DNA of 64,000 nt from Streptomyces sp. DH37 (GTDB lineage Bacteria > Actinomycetota > Actinomycetes > Streptomycetales > Streptomycetaceae). The notes beneath the pieces were generated by a model. It did no database searches and was not told the origin of the DNA. It saw nothing but the letters and a program-made list of their open reading frames with translations. The position numbers and the translations under genes were made by a program. Of this stretch, positions 35,016-43,709 are shown piece after piece; positions within the stretch are counted from its first letter, which is position 1; each line of letters begins with the position of its first letter. The DNA lies in contig NZ_JARVKV010000007.1 of NCBI RefSeq assembly GCF_029813835.1, forward strand, positions 62,001-126,000, read 5' to 3'.

Positions 35016-36380
35016 GTGAAGCTCCTCCAGCGCAACCGGAGCCCCCGGGCGGAGACCTCCCGCTCGCCGCTGTGGACGTGGCCCACCGCGGGGGGCGGGA
35101 TCGCCCTCGTCGCCGCGATGCTCCTGGAGCGCGTCCGGCCCCGCTCCGGGACCGGGCCGGCCGCCCTGTGGCCGGGCGACCACTCCTCGGCCTCCACGAT
35201 GCTCCAGGTGGTGGCCACCTCGTCGGTCACGGTGGCGACCCTGGCCTTCAGCGTCACCGTGGTGACGCTGCAACTGGCCTCCCAGCAGTTCTCCCCGCGG
35301 CTGCTGCGGCGCTACGCCCACGACCGGGTGCTCAAGGCCGTCCTGACGGTGCTGCTCACGACCCTGGTGTTCGCGCTGACGACCCTGGCCTTCATGAACT
35401 CCGACGAGGCGCTGCCCGTCGTCGCGCTGCTCCTGGCGTCGGCGCTCGGCGTCGCGTCCCTGGCGGCCGTGCTGGGCTTCCTCAGCCACATCGTCCGCAA
35501 ACTGCGGGTGGACTCCATGATGCTCGACGTCCACGACGAGACCGGCGACGCGATCAGGATGTTCTACCCCGCCCGCGACGACCCGCGTCCGCGCTCCCCG
35601 GACGAGCTGGACCTGGACGAGGCGCGCGGCGCGACGGTGTACGGGCGCAGCAGCGGGTTCGTGCGGCTGGTCGACGTCGGGGCGCTGGTGGCGTGCGCGC
35701 GCCGGAGCGACACCGTCGTCCGGCTGAGCATCCGCCCCGGCGACCTGCTCGTCGCCGGGAACCCGATCGCCACCGTGTGGGCGCGCGACCCCTCCGCGGA
35801 CCCGCCCGACCCGTACGCCGACGGCACGGCCGCCGCGGTCGACGACGCCGTGCGGCTCGGCTACGAGCGGACCCTCGAGCAGGACGTGGCCTTCGGCTTC
35901 CGACAACTGGAGGACATCGCGGTCAAGGCGATGTCCCCGGGGATCAACGACCCCGTGACCGCGTCCACCGCCGTGGGCCACATGGCCGACCTGCTGGTGA
36001 GGCTCGCCGGGCGCCGTCTGGGGCCGACCCTCCACGAGGACGGGGACGGCGTCGGGCGGGCGGTCGTCCCCGACCGGGACCTGCGGTACTACCTCGACCT
36101 GGCCTGCGGGCAGCTGCGGCGCTTCTCCGCTGGGGAGCCCACCGTGCTGGCGGCCCTGCTGCGCCTGCTGCGGGACCTGGCGACGGCCGTGCACGGCGAC
36201 GACCGGAACGCGGCGGAGGTGCGGCAGGCGGCGGACCTGGTCCGGGACACCATGGATTCCTCCGTCGGCCCGGCGGACGCCGAGCGGGTCCACGACCTGC
36301 ACCGGCGCGTCCTGGCGGCCCTGGACGGCCGTACGGTCGAGGCGTACGCCGACCGCAGCGGCGAGACGCGGTCGATGTAG
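35016..36380 (+). CDS. DUF2254 integral membrane protein
   Basis: 454 aa from GTG at 35016. Four hydrophobic helices in the first 165 residues (GGIALVAAMLLERV, SVTVATLAFSVTVVTLQLAS, AVLTVLLTTLVFALTTLAFM, VALLLASALGVASLAAVLGF); the FSVTVVTLQLASQQFSPRLLR block and the later AFGFRQLEDIAVKAMSPGINDPVTA block are the DUF2254 signatures. A large soluble C-terminal domain follows. Function unknown in the literature I know. No obvious operon partner. Confidence 0.88.
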   Translation: MKLLQRNRSPRAETSRSPLWTWPTAGGGIALVAAMLLERVRPRSGTGPAALWPGDHSSASTMLQVVATSSVTVATLAFSVTVVTLQLASQQFSPRLLRRYAHDRVLKAVLTVLLTTLVFALTTLAFMNSDEALPVVALLLASALGVASLAAVLGFLSHIVRKLRVDSMMLDVHDETGDAIRMFYPARDDPRPRSPDELDLDEARGATVYGRSSGFVRLVDVGALVACARRSDTVVRLSIRPGDLLVAGNPIATVWARDPSADPPDPYADGTAAAVDDAVRLGYERTLEQDVAFGFRQLEDIAVKAMSPGINDPVTASTAVGHMADLLVRLAGRRLGPTLHEDGDGVGRAVVPDRDLRYYLDLACGQLRRFSAGEPTVLAALLRLLRDLATAVHGDDRNAAEVRQAADLVRDTMDSSVGPADAERVHDLHRRVLAALDGRTVEAYADRSGETRSM

Positions 36381-36596
36381 CGGCCACGCAGGTCGCGCAA
36401 GCCGCGCAGGCCGCGCCGCCCGGTGGGCGCCGCACGGGGAGCGGACGAGGAGGCATACGGGTCCGCGGGGCGGGCACCCGCCCGCGGAAAGCCCTGCCCG
36501 TTACGGGCGAAAAGCCCGTATGCGGACTCCAGGTGGCAGGGACCGGCTCATACGGCCGTCCGGGCGGCCCCGGACGGCCGGGGAAGCGGGAACACC

Positions 36597-36950
36597 ATGG
36601 CCGAGCAGGACAAGCACCACGACCAGGACCTGGCGGAGATCGCCCGGGAGCGCAACCGCCACCTGTCGGGGGAGACCGCGAAGGGCCGCGTCGACCCGGC
36701 CGCCGCCGGGGGACGGGCCGGCGAGGAGACCTCCCGGGGGACGGACGCCCCGAGGAAGGGGAAGGGGAACGTCCAGGGCACCGGGAACATGCCGCGCTCC
36801 GGCGCGGACCTTGGTGACCGCAGCACCGGCGGCGAGGCCGCCCGCGAGGCCATCGGGGCCGACCCCGCCGAGTCCGGCGGCGAGGTGGAGGACCGCAGCA
36901 CCGGGAAGTCCACCCGCGAGGAGACGTTCGGCGACGGGGGGAAGTCCTGA
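36597..36950 (+). CDS. Hydrophilic, probably disordered small protein
   Basis: 117 aa, rich in Asp/Glu/Lys/Gly with no hydrophobic core (RERNRHLSGETAKGRV, a repeated DRSTG element: LGDRSTGGEA and EDRSTGKST). Hydrophilin or stress-associated character is suggested by composition only. GCGGGAACACC precedes the ATG, a weak ribosome site. The 216 bp before it hold no gene. Confidence 0.65.
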   Translation: MAEQDKHHDQDLAEIARERNRHLSGETAKGRVDPAAAGGRAGEETSRGTDAPRKGKGNVQGTGNMPRSGADLGDRSTGGEAAREAIGADPAESGGEVEDRSTGKSTREETFGDGGKS

Positions 36951-36969
36951 CGCGGGTCCTGACGGACGC

Positions 36970-37003
36970 CGGGTCCGGGCCCCGCGGAACCGGCCCGGGC
37001 CCG
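36970..37003. terminator. 12-bp hairpin (one wobble pair)
   Basis: CGGGTCCGGGCC (36970-36981) pairs with GGCCCGGGCCCG (36992-37003), between convergent genes, 20 bp past the stop of the hydrophilic protein gene. Confidence 0.65.
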
Positions 37004-37008
37004 GTGCG

Positions 37009-37851
37009 TCAGCAGGCCGCGCCCCGGCTCCCCAGCCCCTCCCGCAGCGCGGCCACCGCCGCCCGCGGATCGTCGGCGTACAGACGCAGCACCCGGGCCC
37101 GCTCCCGGCCGCCGAGCGGGCGGACGACCTCCACCGGCGCGTCCAGCTCCACCGTCACCGTGGTCCGGCCGCCGACGGCCAGGTCCAGCACGCCGCCGGC
37201 GACCTCCACCGGCCTCCCCCGGGGGAAGCGGTGCTCGACGCGGACGGCCGTCACCGACCCCGCGGGCACCGCCACGTCCACCAGCGCGCCGTAGCGCACC
37301 CGCAGCGAGCCGTCCGCGCCCACCACGTGCGGACGCACCACGCAGGAGGCGTGGAACCCCAGCACCAGCAGCACGCCCCACACGTCCAGCACCAGCGCCG
37401 CCGCGTGCGCCACCGGCCAGTCGGCCAGCAGCACCGCCATCACCGCCGTCTCCACCACGGCCACGAACAGCAGCCCGTACGCCATCGCCGCCTGCCCGCC
37501 CGCGTACGGCACCGCCGTGCCGCCGGCGCCCACCCCGTGGGGGCGCCGCGCCGCCCACCGCACCAGGCTCGCCATCACCCGGGCCTCGTGCGCCAGCAGC
37601 CGCCGCACCGGCACGGGCACGGCCGCCCGTACGGCCTCGCCCGCCGCGTCCCGGCCGCTCAGCCCTCCGCGCCGGGCCCTCCGCCAGGCGCGCACCAGCA
37701 CCGCCGCCTCGGCCGCGAGCACGCACCCGACCGCCGCCTCCGCCGCCGCGAGCACCGGCCACGGAATCCGCACCCCCGCCACCAGGCACACCACCAGCGC
37801 CGCCTCGGCCGGGAGCACCACCGCGGCCCCCCACCGCGCCGCCCGCCTCAC
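37009..37851 (-). CDS. Membrane protein of unknown function, coupled to a MerR regulator
   Basis: 280 aa from GTG at 37851, overlapping the MerR-gene TGA by 4 bp. Two pairs of hydrophobic helices (WGAAVVLPAEAALVVCLVAGV, LAAAEAAVGCVLAAEAAVLV; LLFVAVVETAVMAVLLADW, ALVLDVWGVLLVLGFHASCV) precede a beta-rich C-terminal domain (LRVRYGALVDVAVPAGSVTAVRVEHRF). Resembles proteins with a PH-like domain after TM segments. Presumably the main target of the linked regulator. Family not recognised by name. Confidence 0.8.
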   Translation of the reverse strand: MRRAARWGAAVVLPAEAALVVCLVAGVRIPWPVLAAAEAAVGCVLAAEAAVLVRAWRRARRGGLSGRDAAGEAVRAAVPVPVRRLLAHEARVMASLVRWAARRPHGVGAGGTAVPYAGGQAAMAYGLLFVAVVETAVMAVLLADWPVAHAAALVLDVWGVLLVLGFHASCVVRPHVVGADGSLRVRYGALVDVAVPAGSVTAVRVEHRFPRGRPVEVAGGVLDLAVGGRTTVTVELDAPVEVVRPLGGRERARVLRLYADDPRAAVAALREGLGSRGAAC

Positions 37852-38699
37852 CGGGCGTCCTCCGCCCGCACCACCAACAGCCGCATCGCCTGCCGCAGCG
37901 CCTCCGCCTGCGCCGGGGCGAGATCGGCGAAGAGCGCGCCGGCGAGACCGCCGTCCCCCTCGAACCCCCTCCCGAGAGCCTCCTCGAAGCCCCCGGCCCC
38001 GCCGGACGAGGCGCCCGCCTGCTCCCGGAGCATCTCCGCCGCCTCCTCCGGTACGCCGTCCGCCACCGCACGGGCCGCCCGCGCCACCCTCGGGTCGTCC
38101 ACGTCCGCCTCCGCCAGCTCGTCGAACAGGGCGTACACCTCGTACATCCGGTCCATCGCCGCCGGATCGCCGCCCAGGGAGCCGAGCGCCGCGACCACCT
38201 CCCGGCCGCCCCCGTCCGGCGCCGCGTCCATCAGGGCCAGCAGCTCCCGCTCCCTCACCGCCGTCGCCGGCTCCGGGCCCGGCAGCCGGGAGGTGGCGCG
38301 GGCCATCTCGCCGAAGAGCGCGGCCAGTTCGGGGGAGACCGGCCCCTCGGCGGGCAGCTCGCCGCGCCCGGCCAGCTCCAGCAGCCCGCGCACCCGGGCC
38401 CGCCGCTCGCGCAGCGCCTCCTCCTGCCGGGCCAGGTCGGCGTCCAGCTCCTCCAGCACCTCGCGCAGCTCGCGCCCGGCGTCCGGCTCACCGGCGGTCA
38501 GGACGTCGCGCACCTCCTCCAGGCCCAGCCCCAGCCCGGTCAGCCGCCGCACCCGCGCCAGCGCGACCGCGTCGCGCAGCCCGTACTCCCGGTAGCCGTT
38601 CGCCCGCCGCGCGGGCTCGGGCAGCAGCCCCAGATGGTGGTAGTGCCGCACGGTGCGGGTGGTGACGCCCGCCAGCGCGGCCAGCTCGCCGATCCTCAT
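37848..38699 (-). CDS. MerR-family transcriptional regulator
   Basis: 283 aa. N-terminal winged helix: MRIGELAALAGVTTRTVRHYHHLGLLPEPARRANGYREYG, with the MerR dimerisation helix LREVLEELDADLARQEEALRERRARV. The long C-terminal domain (residues about 120-283) is helical with no metal-binding Cys, so a TipAL- or Bmr-like ligand-binding role is likely. A 14-bp inverted repeat lies 9 bases upstream of the ATG, fitting autoregulation. Translationally coupled to the membrane protein that follows. Confidence 0.9.
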   Translation of the reverse strand: MRIGELAALAGVTTRTVRHYHHLGLLPEPARRANGYREYGLRDAVALARVRRLTGLGLGLEEVRDVLTAGEPDAGRELREVLEELDADLARQEEALRERRARVRGLLELAGRGELPAEGPVSPELAALFGEMARATSRLPGPEPATAVRERELLALMDAAPDGGGREVVAALGSLGGDPAAMDRMYEVYALFDELAEADVDDPRVARAARAVADGVPEEAAEMLREQAGASSGGAGGFEEALGRGFEGDGGLAGALFADLAPAQAEALRQAMRLLVVRAEDAR

Positions 38700-38707
38700 G
38701 CCCCGAA

Positions 38708-38721
38708 GTCAACACGTTGAC
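38708..38721. promoter_or_regulatory. Inverted repeat GTCAAC-AC-GTTGAC, putative MerR operator
   Basis: Perfect 6-bp arms around two bases, 9 bp before the MerR ATG. MerR regulators bind dyads in over-spaced promoters of their own genes; the site could also affect the divergent rnpB promoter 70 bp away. Confidence 0.6.
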
Positions 38722-38789
38722 GTCGCGGCAGGGTCAAGCGCGGCCCGCGCGTCCGCACCGCACACGGCGGCGGGATAGCATGGCCGGTA

Positions 38790-39216
38790 CGGCAGACGAG
38801 TCGTGCGGGCGGTCGCGGCGGGATCCCTCCGGGGTGAACGTCGAGGAACGTCCGGGCTCCACAGGGCAGGGTGGTGGGTAACGCCCACCCGGGGTGACCC
38901 GCGGGAAAGTGCCACAGAAAACAGACCGCCGGGGGCCTCACCGCCCCCGGTAAGGGTGAAACGGTGGTGTAAGAGACCACCAGCGCCCAGGGTGACCTGG
39001 GCGGCTCGGTAAACCCCACCCGGAGCAAGGTCAAGAGGGGTCGCCGCCGAACGGTGACGGCGGCCCTGCGCGGACGATCGAGGGCGGCCCGCCCGAGTCC
39101 GCGGGTAGACCGCACGAGGCCGGTGGTGACACCGGTCCCAGATGGATGGCCGCCTCCCGGCGGGCCGCGAGGCCCGCCGGAGACAGAACCCGGCGTACAG
39201 CGCGGCTCGTCTGCCG
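38790..39216 (+). ncRNA. rnpB: RNase P RNA (class A)
   Basis: About 427 nt. Terminal helix P1: CGGCAGACGAG (38790-38800) pairs with CTCGTCTGCCG (39206-39216). Conserved core elements in order: GAGGAACGTCCGGGCTCC (38842-38859), AGGGCAGGGTGGTGGGTAACG, GCCACAGAAAACAGACCGCC, GGTAAGGGTGAAACGGTG, GTAAGAGACCACC, GGTAAACCCCACCCGGAGCAAG, CAGATGGATGGCCGCC, GACAGAACCCGGCGTACA. It is the catalytic RNA that matures tRNA 5' ends. A TAGCAT at 38776-38781 is a fair -10 box; the -35 region is weak. Confidence 0.97.
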
Positions 39217-39252
39217 CCGTTCGGCGGGGCGGCCGAGCCGCGGTGCCGCGGG

Positions 39253-40053
39253 TCAGGACGGGGCGTCCGTACCGGCCGGCAGCACCGCTTCCGGTGACTC
39301 GGGCAGGGTCTGGCCGCCGTCGACGGTGACGACCTGTCCCGTGATGAACGACGCCCGTTCGTCGGCGAAGAACTCCACCACGTCGGCGATCTCCTGCGGC
39401 CGGGCGAGGCGGCCCAGGGGGACGGTCGCGGCCATCTGGGCGAGGTAGGTCTCCCCCAGCTCCTCAAGCCCCTCGGTCATCACGTTGCCGGGAGCCACCG
39501 CGTTCACGGTGATGCCGTACGGGGCGAGTTCCAGCGCGGCCGTACGCATGAAGCCCAGCTGCGCGGCTTTGCTCGCGCCGTAGTGGCTCCAGCCCGGAAA
39601 ACCCGTGAGCGGGCCCGTGATCGAGGACGTCAGCACGATCCGGCCGCGTCTCGACTCCCGCAGCAGCGGCACGCACGCCGCGACGGCGAGTATCTGGCTC
39701 TCCACGTTGGTGGCGAAGACCTCGCGTACGTCGGCGTGCGTCATGTCCGCCAGCGGCCTGTTGGGGAAGACGCCGGCGTTGAGGCACAACACGTCCAGGC
39801 CGCCGAGCGATGTCCGGGCGGACTCGGCCAGCCGATGCGCGAAGTCGCGCTCGGTGACGTCGAGAGCCAGCCCCTCCACGGTCTGTCCGGCACGGCGCCC
39901 GGCTCCCCGGAAGGTCTCCAGCACGTGCTCCGGAACGCTGCGCCCGATCAGGAGGACGTCCGCCCCGGCGGTCACGAACGTGGAAGTGATCGCAGCGCCG
40001 ATGCCGCGCGTGCCGCCGACCACGGCGACCCTCGTGGGTGGGGGATTGTCCAT
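39253..40053 (-). CDS. SDR-family oxidoreductase (FabG-like)
   Basis: 266 aa from ATG at 40053. NAD(P)-binding VVGGTRGIGAAI (TGxxxGxG type), LCLNAG (NNAG variant), catalytic Ser in LTSSITGP, YGASK Tyr-Lys pair, and the C-terminal SFITGQVVTVDGGQTL. These define a classical SDR of the 3-oxoacyl-ACP reductase group. Substrate unknown. The stop lies 37 bp after the end of rnpB, convergent. Confidence 0.9.
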   Translation of the reverse strand: MDNPPPTRVAVVGGTRGIGAAITSTFVTAGADVLLIGRSVPEHVLETFRGAGRRAGQTVEGLALDVTERDFAHRLAESARTSLGGLDVLCLNAGVFPNRPLADMTHADVREVFATNVESQILAVAACVPLLRESRRGRIVLTSSITGPLTGFPGWSHYGASKAAQLGFMRTAALELAPYGITVNAVAPGNVMTEGLEELGETYLAQMAATVPLGRLARPQEIADVVEFFADERASFITGQVVTVDGGQTLPESPEAVLPAGTDAPS

Positions 40054-40219
40054 ATGGCCTGCCTCGTCTCCGGTGTGTGCCGGACGCGGTGTCCGGCCGG
40101 GTCTCACGGTGTGCGGTGCGGCTCCGCAGCGCGGAACGTCCCGCCGTGGGCGGTGTCGTGTCCGGCCCCGGCACACCGGGCGACGGATCCGCCGCCCGGG
40201 TCTGCGCTGCACGTGGTGA

Positions 40220-40753
40220 TCAGTCGGGCAGCGGCAGCTCGGCGAGCATCACCGCGAAGAGCGGGGAGTCGGCGAAGGGCTGCCGCTCGCCGACCTTCCG
40301 GTAGCCCCAGGACTCGTACAGCGCCTGCACCTTGGGGTGTGCGACGTCCACCAGCAGGACGGCCAGGTCCTCGTCGTGCTTCGCCAGCAGCCCGTGGTGC
40401 AGGAGTCGGGAGGCGCCGGTCTTGCGCCAGCGCGGGCGCACCATCAGCTCCGAGACGGCGAAGGTGCGGGACGCCTCGGGGGCCTGGGCCAGGTACTCCC
40501 GCCACCACTCGCGGCCGGGGGTGGCCGGCGCGCCGTAGGCGAAGCCCACCGGCTCGTCGCCGTCGAAGCCGATCACGCAGGAGAAACCGGGGTTCCCGCC
40601 CCAGTGGTCCACGAACCAGGGGAAGCGCTGGACGAACGGGTCGTCCAGCCGGTCCGCGTAGGCGTCGGCGTGTACGTCCAGGAGGGTCTGCCGGATGTCC
40701 GGCAGGTCCTCATGGGCGTAGTGGCGCAGGTCCAGGCCGGTGGCGATCGTCAT
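40220..40753 (-). CDS. GNAT-family N-acetyltransferase
   Basis: 177 aa from ATG at 40753, overlapping the upstream regulator's TGA by 4 bp; an in-frame ATG at 40765 is less likely. The acetyl-CoA motif A is VSELMVRPRWRKTGASRLLHHGLL (the R/Q-x-x-G-x-G/A loop as RWRKTGAS) and motif B is LYESWGYRKVGERQPF. Coupling to the XRE-TPR regulator suggests the pair is co-expressed; substrate (amine, antibiotic or protein) unknown. Confidence 0.88.
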   Translation of the reverse strand: MTIATGLDLRHYAHEDLPDIRQTLLDVHADAYADRLDDPFVQRFPWFVDHWGGNPGFSCVIGFDGDEPVGFAYGAPATPGREWWREYLAQAPEASRTFAVSELMVRPRWRKTGASRLLHHGLLAKHDEDLAVLLVDVAHPKVQALYESWGYRKVGERQPFADSPLFAVMLAELPLPD

Positions 40754-42024
40754 GCGAGGGTCCATTCGCTGCGGTGACGGTCGCCCCACTCCCGCGCGAC
40801 GGCGGAGTCGGGGGCGATGGTGATCAGGTCGCGGTGGAAGTCGCCGAGGCGGGAGCGCATCCTGCCGGGGAGGGGAGTGCCTTCCATCAACTGGAACGCG
40901 GTCTCGGTGGTCGCGCAGGCCTGCTCGATGTCGCGCTGGTGGAGCTGGGCCATGGCGAGCCGCAGCGTGGCCATGGCTCGGTTGCGGCGGAGTCGGCCGG
41001 GAAAGACGGACAGGGCCCGGTGCGAGGCGGCCTCGGCCTTTGCCGGGTCGCCCAAGCGGTTGTGGACGATTGAGGTGAGTGAGTTCAGTTCCGCGGGGCC
41101 GTAGAAGGCGACCCAGCTCGGCCGGGATTCCACCGAAGACGCCTTGCCGAGAACTTCCCAGGCGTAGCCGAGGGAGCGCAGGGCTGCCTGGCGGTCGCCG
41201 AGGCAGGAATGGCCGATCGCGGCACGGGCGTGGGCGAGCGAGGCGAACAGCGGGTCACGGCGTGCGGCGTTGGTGGCTTGCGCGGCCTGCGCGGCATCGA
41301 CTGCCTGTGTGTAGTCCCGGCGCTCACGGGCCAGCATCGCGTAGGCATTCCACACGCACAGCTCCGTGGCGGAGTCCTGTGCCATCCGGGCCATATACAG
41401 GGCCCTGTCCAAGTGTTGGTGCGCGTGGCCGGAACGCTGGGAATCGATCATGGACCAGGCGGCGGTGACCGTGTAGTCGGCCGCCACACCGAACAGGCGC
41501 TGCCGGATGCGCTGGGAGGCCGCGCGCTTCTGCAAGTCCAGTGCCCGACCGGCGCCGGACAGTGCCGCGCGTTCCAGGCTCTCGTGCCCGCCTCGGGTGT
41601 GGTCCAGAGCGGTGAGGGCCTCCAGCCCTTCGCGGAGCCGGATCACGTCGGAGGTGCCGACGGACGACGGCCTGGCGGCGGCGACCAGGGGGACGGCCCC
41701 CGCGGTCGTTCCGGTGGTGGCGGTGAGGAAGTGACGGCGTCGCACGGGCTCCTCCTGCTCCGGTGGGGGCGCGGCGCCGTGCCTGCCCGCCGGAGCCGTG
41801 AAGCCCAACTCCTCGACGGCGCAACCGAACACCGCTTCTAGAGCCTGCCTCTGCCGGGGGTGGGGCCAAACCGTCTTTCCGGTCAGCCAGTTGCGCACCG
41901 TCCGGTCGCTGACGGTCCCCTCGTGGCCGCGGGAGCGCAGGCAGGTGTTCACGGCCTCGGCCAACTCGGCCTGGGTGAGGCCCGCTTCGAGCATGCGACT
42001 TCTGAGGCTCTGGTTCCTCTGCAC
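40750..42024 (-). CDS. XRE-type regulator with TPR-like helical domain
   Basis: 424 aa from GTG at 42024. N-terminal HTH: RSRMLEAGLTQAELAEAVN ... VSDRTVRNWLTGKTVWPHPRQR, with a longer turn than classical Cro/CI. A hydrophobic stretch after RRRHFL (residues about 105-125) resembles a Tat-like motif but is interior and typical of this Streptomyces family. Residues about 140-420 are helical TPR-like repeats (ALYMARMAQDSATELCVWNAYAMLARERRDYTQAVDAAQAAQ). It likely senses a small molecule or peptide. Divergent from the next small-gene cluster. Confidence 0.85.
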   Translation of the reverse strand: MQRNQSLRSRMLEAGLTQAELAEAVNTCLRSRGHEGTVSDRTVRNWLTGKTVWPHPRQRQALEAVFGCAVEELGFTAPAGRHGAAPPPEQEEPVRRRHFLTATTGTTAGAVPLVAAARPSSVGTSDVIRLREGLEALTALDHTRGGHESLERAALSGAGRALDLQKRAASQRIRQRLFGVAADYTVTAAWSMIDSQRSGHAHQHLDRALYMARMAQDSATELCVWNAYAMLARERRDYTQAVDAAQAAQATNAARRDPLFASLAHARAAIGHSCLGDRQAALRSLGYAWEVLGKASSVESRPSWVAFYGPAELNSLTSIVHNRLGDPAKAEAASHRALSVFPGRLRRNRAMATLRLAMAQLHQRDIEQACATTETAFQLMEGTPLPGRMRSRLGDFHRDLITIAPDSAVAREWGDRHRSEWTLA

Positions 42025-42215
42025 TCGCTCACCGTAGCCACTCGAACTCGTTCGGTAGGACCGAGTGAGCGAAATTTCCGGTTGGGGGTGATCCGCAGGG
42101 CTCCGGCTTTTCCTTACCCACGGTGACGGCCGGCCGTTGACTGGGACGGAAGCGCCGGACGGCGAGGAGCCGACCGCCCTCGACGACGACCGGCCCCACG
42201 ACCCGGAACGAGGCG

Positions 42216-42401
42216 ATGACAGCGACGATGACCATGACCACGGACGACCCCGCGCCCTCCGGCGCGTTCCCCCGGCCGGCGACCGGCGTACGTGTCCTGG
42301 ACGTCGGCACGGGCCGCCCGGCGCGGGCCCTGCCGCGACGCGAGGGCGGGCGTGAGCCGCGCCGGTGGGCCGAGGTCGGCGACCTGAGGAGCGCGCCGTG
42401 A
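42216..42401 (+). CDS. Small unknown protein, first of an overlapping quartet
   Basis: Up to 61 aa. The start is uncertain: in-frame ATGs at 42216, 42228 and 42234 follow a GAGGCG; the later ones have better spacing. Composition is Pro/Arg/Ala-rich with GVRVLDVGTGRPARAL in the middle. Its TGA overlaps the next GTG by 4 bp (42398-42401), which is the best evidence that it is translated. Confidence 0.5.
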   Translation: MTATMTMTTDDPAPSGAFPRPATGVRVLDVGTGRPARALPRREGGREPRRWAEVGDLRSAP

Positions 42402-42649
42402 GGGCGGCCGGGCGGGAGACCGGGCTGGGGCACCGGGAGCACCCGCTGCTGGGGCGGACCGTGCTGGACACCGCCACCGGCCGCACCGGGATCCTGCGGG
42501 CGGTCTGCCCCGAGCCGGACGGCTGCCGGGCGTGGACGGGGCCGGCGCTCCGGCCGGGGAGCGGCCCGCCGGTGGCGTGGCTGGCTCCGGTCGGGGGCGG
42601 CGTGGAGTGGACCACCGCGCCGGACGCGCTCCGGGAGGTGGCCGGGTGA
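42398..42649 (+). CDS. Small protein, unknown function (beta-strand type)
   Basis: 83 aa from GTG at 42398. HPLLGRTVLDTATGRTGILRAV and VAWLAPVGGGVEWTTAPDALREV are characteristic of a small Streptomyces family (a VxDTATGRxGxL turn, then a xLRPxGGGxEW strand) that accompanies XRE-DUF5753 regulators. Overlaps its neighbours by 4 bp on both sides, so it is part of a coupled cluster. Confidence 0.7.
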   Translation: MRAAGRETGLGHREHPLLGRTVLDTATGRTGILRAVCPEPDGCRAWTGPALRPGSGPPVAWLAPVGGGVEWTTAPDALREVAG

Positions 42650-42912
42650 ACGTCCGCCGCCGTGTGCTCCGGGCCGTCCGGGCCGTCCGGTCCCTCCGCC
42701 TGCCGGAGCCGGACGGTCTCGCGGCCGGGGCCGTCCTCGCCGCCGCGAACGTGCTGGGCCTCGGGGCCGTGGCCTGCGCGACGTGGGCCGTCCCGGCCGC
42801 CTCCGACGCGCCGCCCACCGGTGTCCTGGACGACGCCCGGCCCGCGCCCGGACCCGGCTCCGTACCCGGCCGGCTGCCGCACACGGCGGACGGGAGGGAG
42901 GAGAGGCGATGA
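42646..42912 (+). CDS. Small protein with one hydrophobic helix
   Basis: 88 aa from GTG at 42646 (GTGA overlap). An Arg-rich start (VRRRVLRAVRAVRSLRL) leads to a hydrophobic segment (LAAGAVLAAANVLGLGAVACATWAV) and a Pro/Gly tail. Could be a membrane or exported small protein. Translationally coupled to the following regulator by ATGA at 42909-42912. Unknown family. Confidence 0.65.
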   Translation: MNVRRRVLRAVRAVRSLRLPEPDGLAAGAVLAAANVLGLGAVACATWAVPAASDAPPTGVLDDARPAPGPGSVPGRLPHTADGREERR

Positions 42913-43709
42913 CGGAAGGCAGGACGGTGGCGGTGACCGGGGAGGTCAGCGGCGCGGAGGTGCTGCGGTGCGTGGGGCGGCAGATCCGGCTGCTGCGGAC
43001 GCGGGCGCGGCTGGAGCGGCCGGAGCTGGGCAGGAGCGTCGGCTACAGCCCGGCGACGGTGGCCGCGCTGGAGCAGGGGAGACGGGTGCCGCAGCCGGAG
43101 TTCCTGACCGCCGCCGACAGCGTGCTGAAGGCCGGAGGCGTGCTGGGCGCGGCCGTGGACCTGATGGCCCACGTCCGGCTGGGAGGTGCCGGGCGGGTGG
43201 TGCCGGAGACGGTGGCGGCCTGGCACGGCTACGCGACGATGACCGTGCCCGAGCCGCTGCGGACGGCCGGGTACGCCCGCGCCGTGCTGCGGATGGCGCG
43301 CCCTCTGCTGCCGGAGGAGACGATCGAGGAGAGGCTGGCCGCGCACGCGGCCCGGCCGCCGGTGCCGCTGCTGAGCTGCGTGCTGGAGGAGAGCGTGCTG
43401 CACCGGCCGTACGGGGGCTGGGAGGTGCTGCGGGGGCAGCTCGCCCATCTGTGGGAGGTGGGGCAGCGCCGGCAGGTGGAGGTGCAGGTGATGCCCACCG
43501 CGCTGGAGGACCACGCCGGGACGGAGGGCCCGTTCGCCCTGCTGGAACCGGAGGACGGCCGGACGGCGGTGGTCCGGGCCGACGGCCGCCTCGTCACCGG
43601 CTCCGCCGCCGTCCGGGCGCTGGAGCAGCGCTACACCGCCCTGCGCGCCCAGGCCCTCTCCCCGGCCGACTCCCTGGCCCTCGTCGGGGAACTGGCGAAG
43701 AGGGCGTGA
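42909..43709 (+). CDS. XRE-family regulator with DUF5753 domain
   Basis: 266 aa from ATG at 42909. HTH: GRQIRLLRTRARLERPELGRSVGYSPATVAALEQGRRVPQPEF. The DUF5753 domain (about 105-262) shows TVPEPLRTAGYARAVLRMARP, EERLAAHAARP and LLSCVLEESVLHRPYGG, then a VQVMPTALEDHAG strand. These regulators normally pair with DUF397 genes; here none follows, and instead a decayed Uma2 gene lies downstream. The opening four-gene overlap chain is unusual. Confidence 0.88.
   Translation: MTEGRTVAVTGEVSGAEVLRCVGRQIRLLRTRARLERPELGRSVGYSPATVAALEQGRRVPQPEFLTAADSVLKAGGVLGAAVDLMAHVRLGGAGRVVPETVAAWHGYATMTVPEPLRTAGYARAVLRMARPLLPEETIEERLAAHAARPPVPLLSCVLEESVLHRPYGGWEVLRGQLAHLWEVGQRRQVEVQVMPTALEDHAGTEGPFALLEPEDGRTAVVRADGRLVTGSAAVRALEQRYTALRAQALSPADSLALVGELAKRA

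Noticed and set aside
33890..36817. Long plus-strand frame (about 975 codons) through the YaaA and DUF2254 region
   Set aside because: Arg/Pro/Gly-rich shadow; the other frames have recognised proteins.
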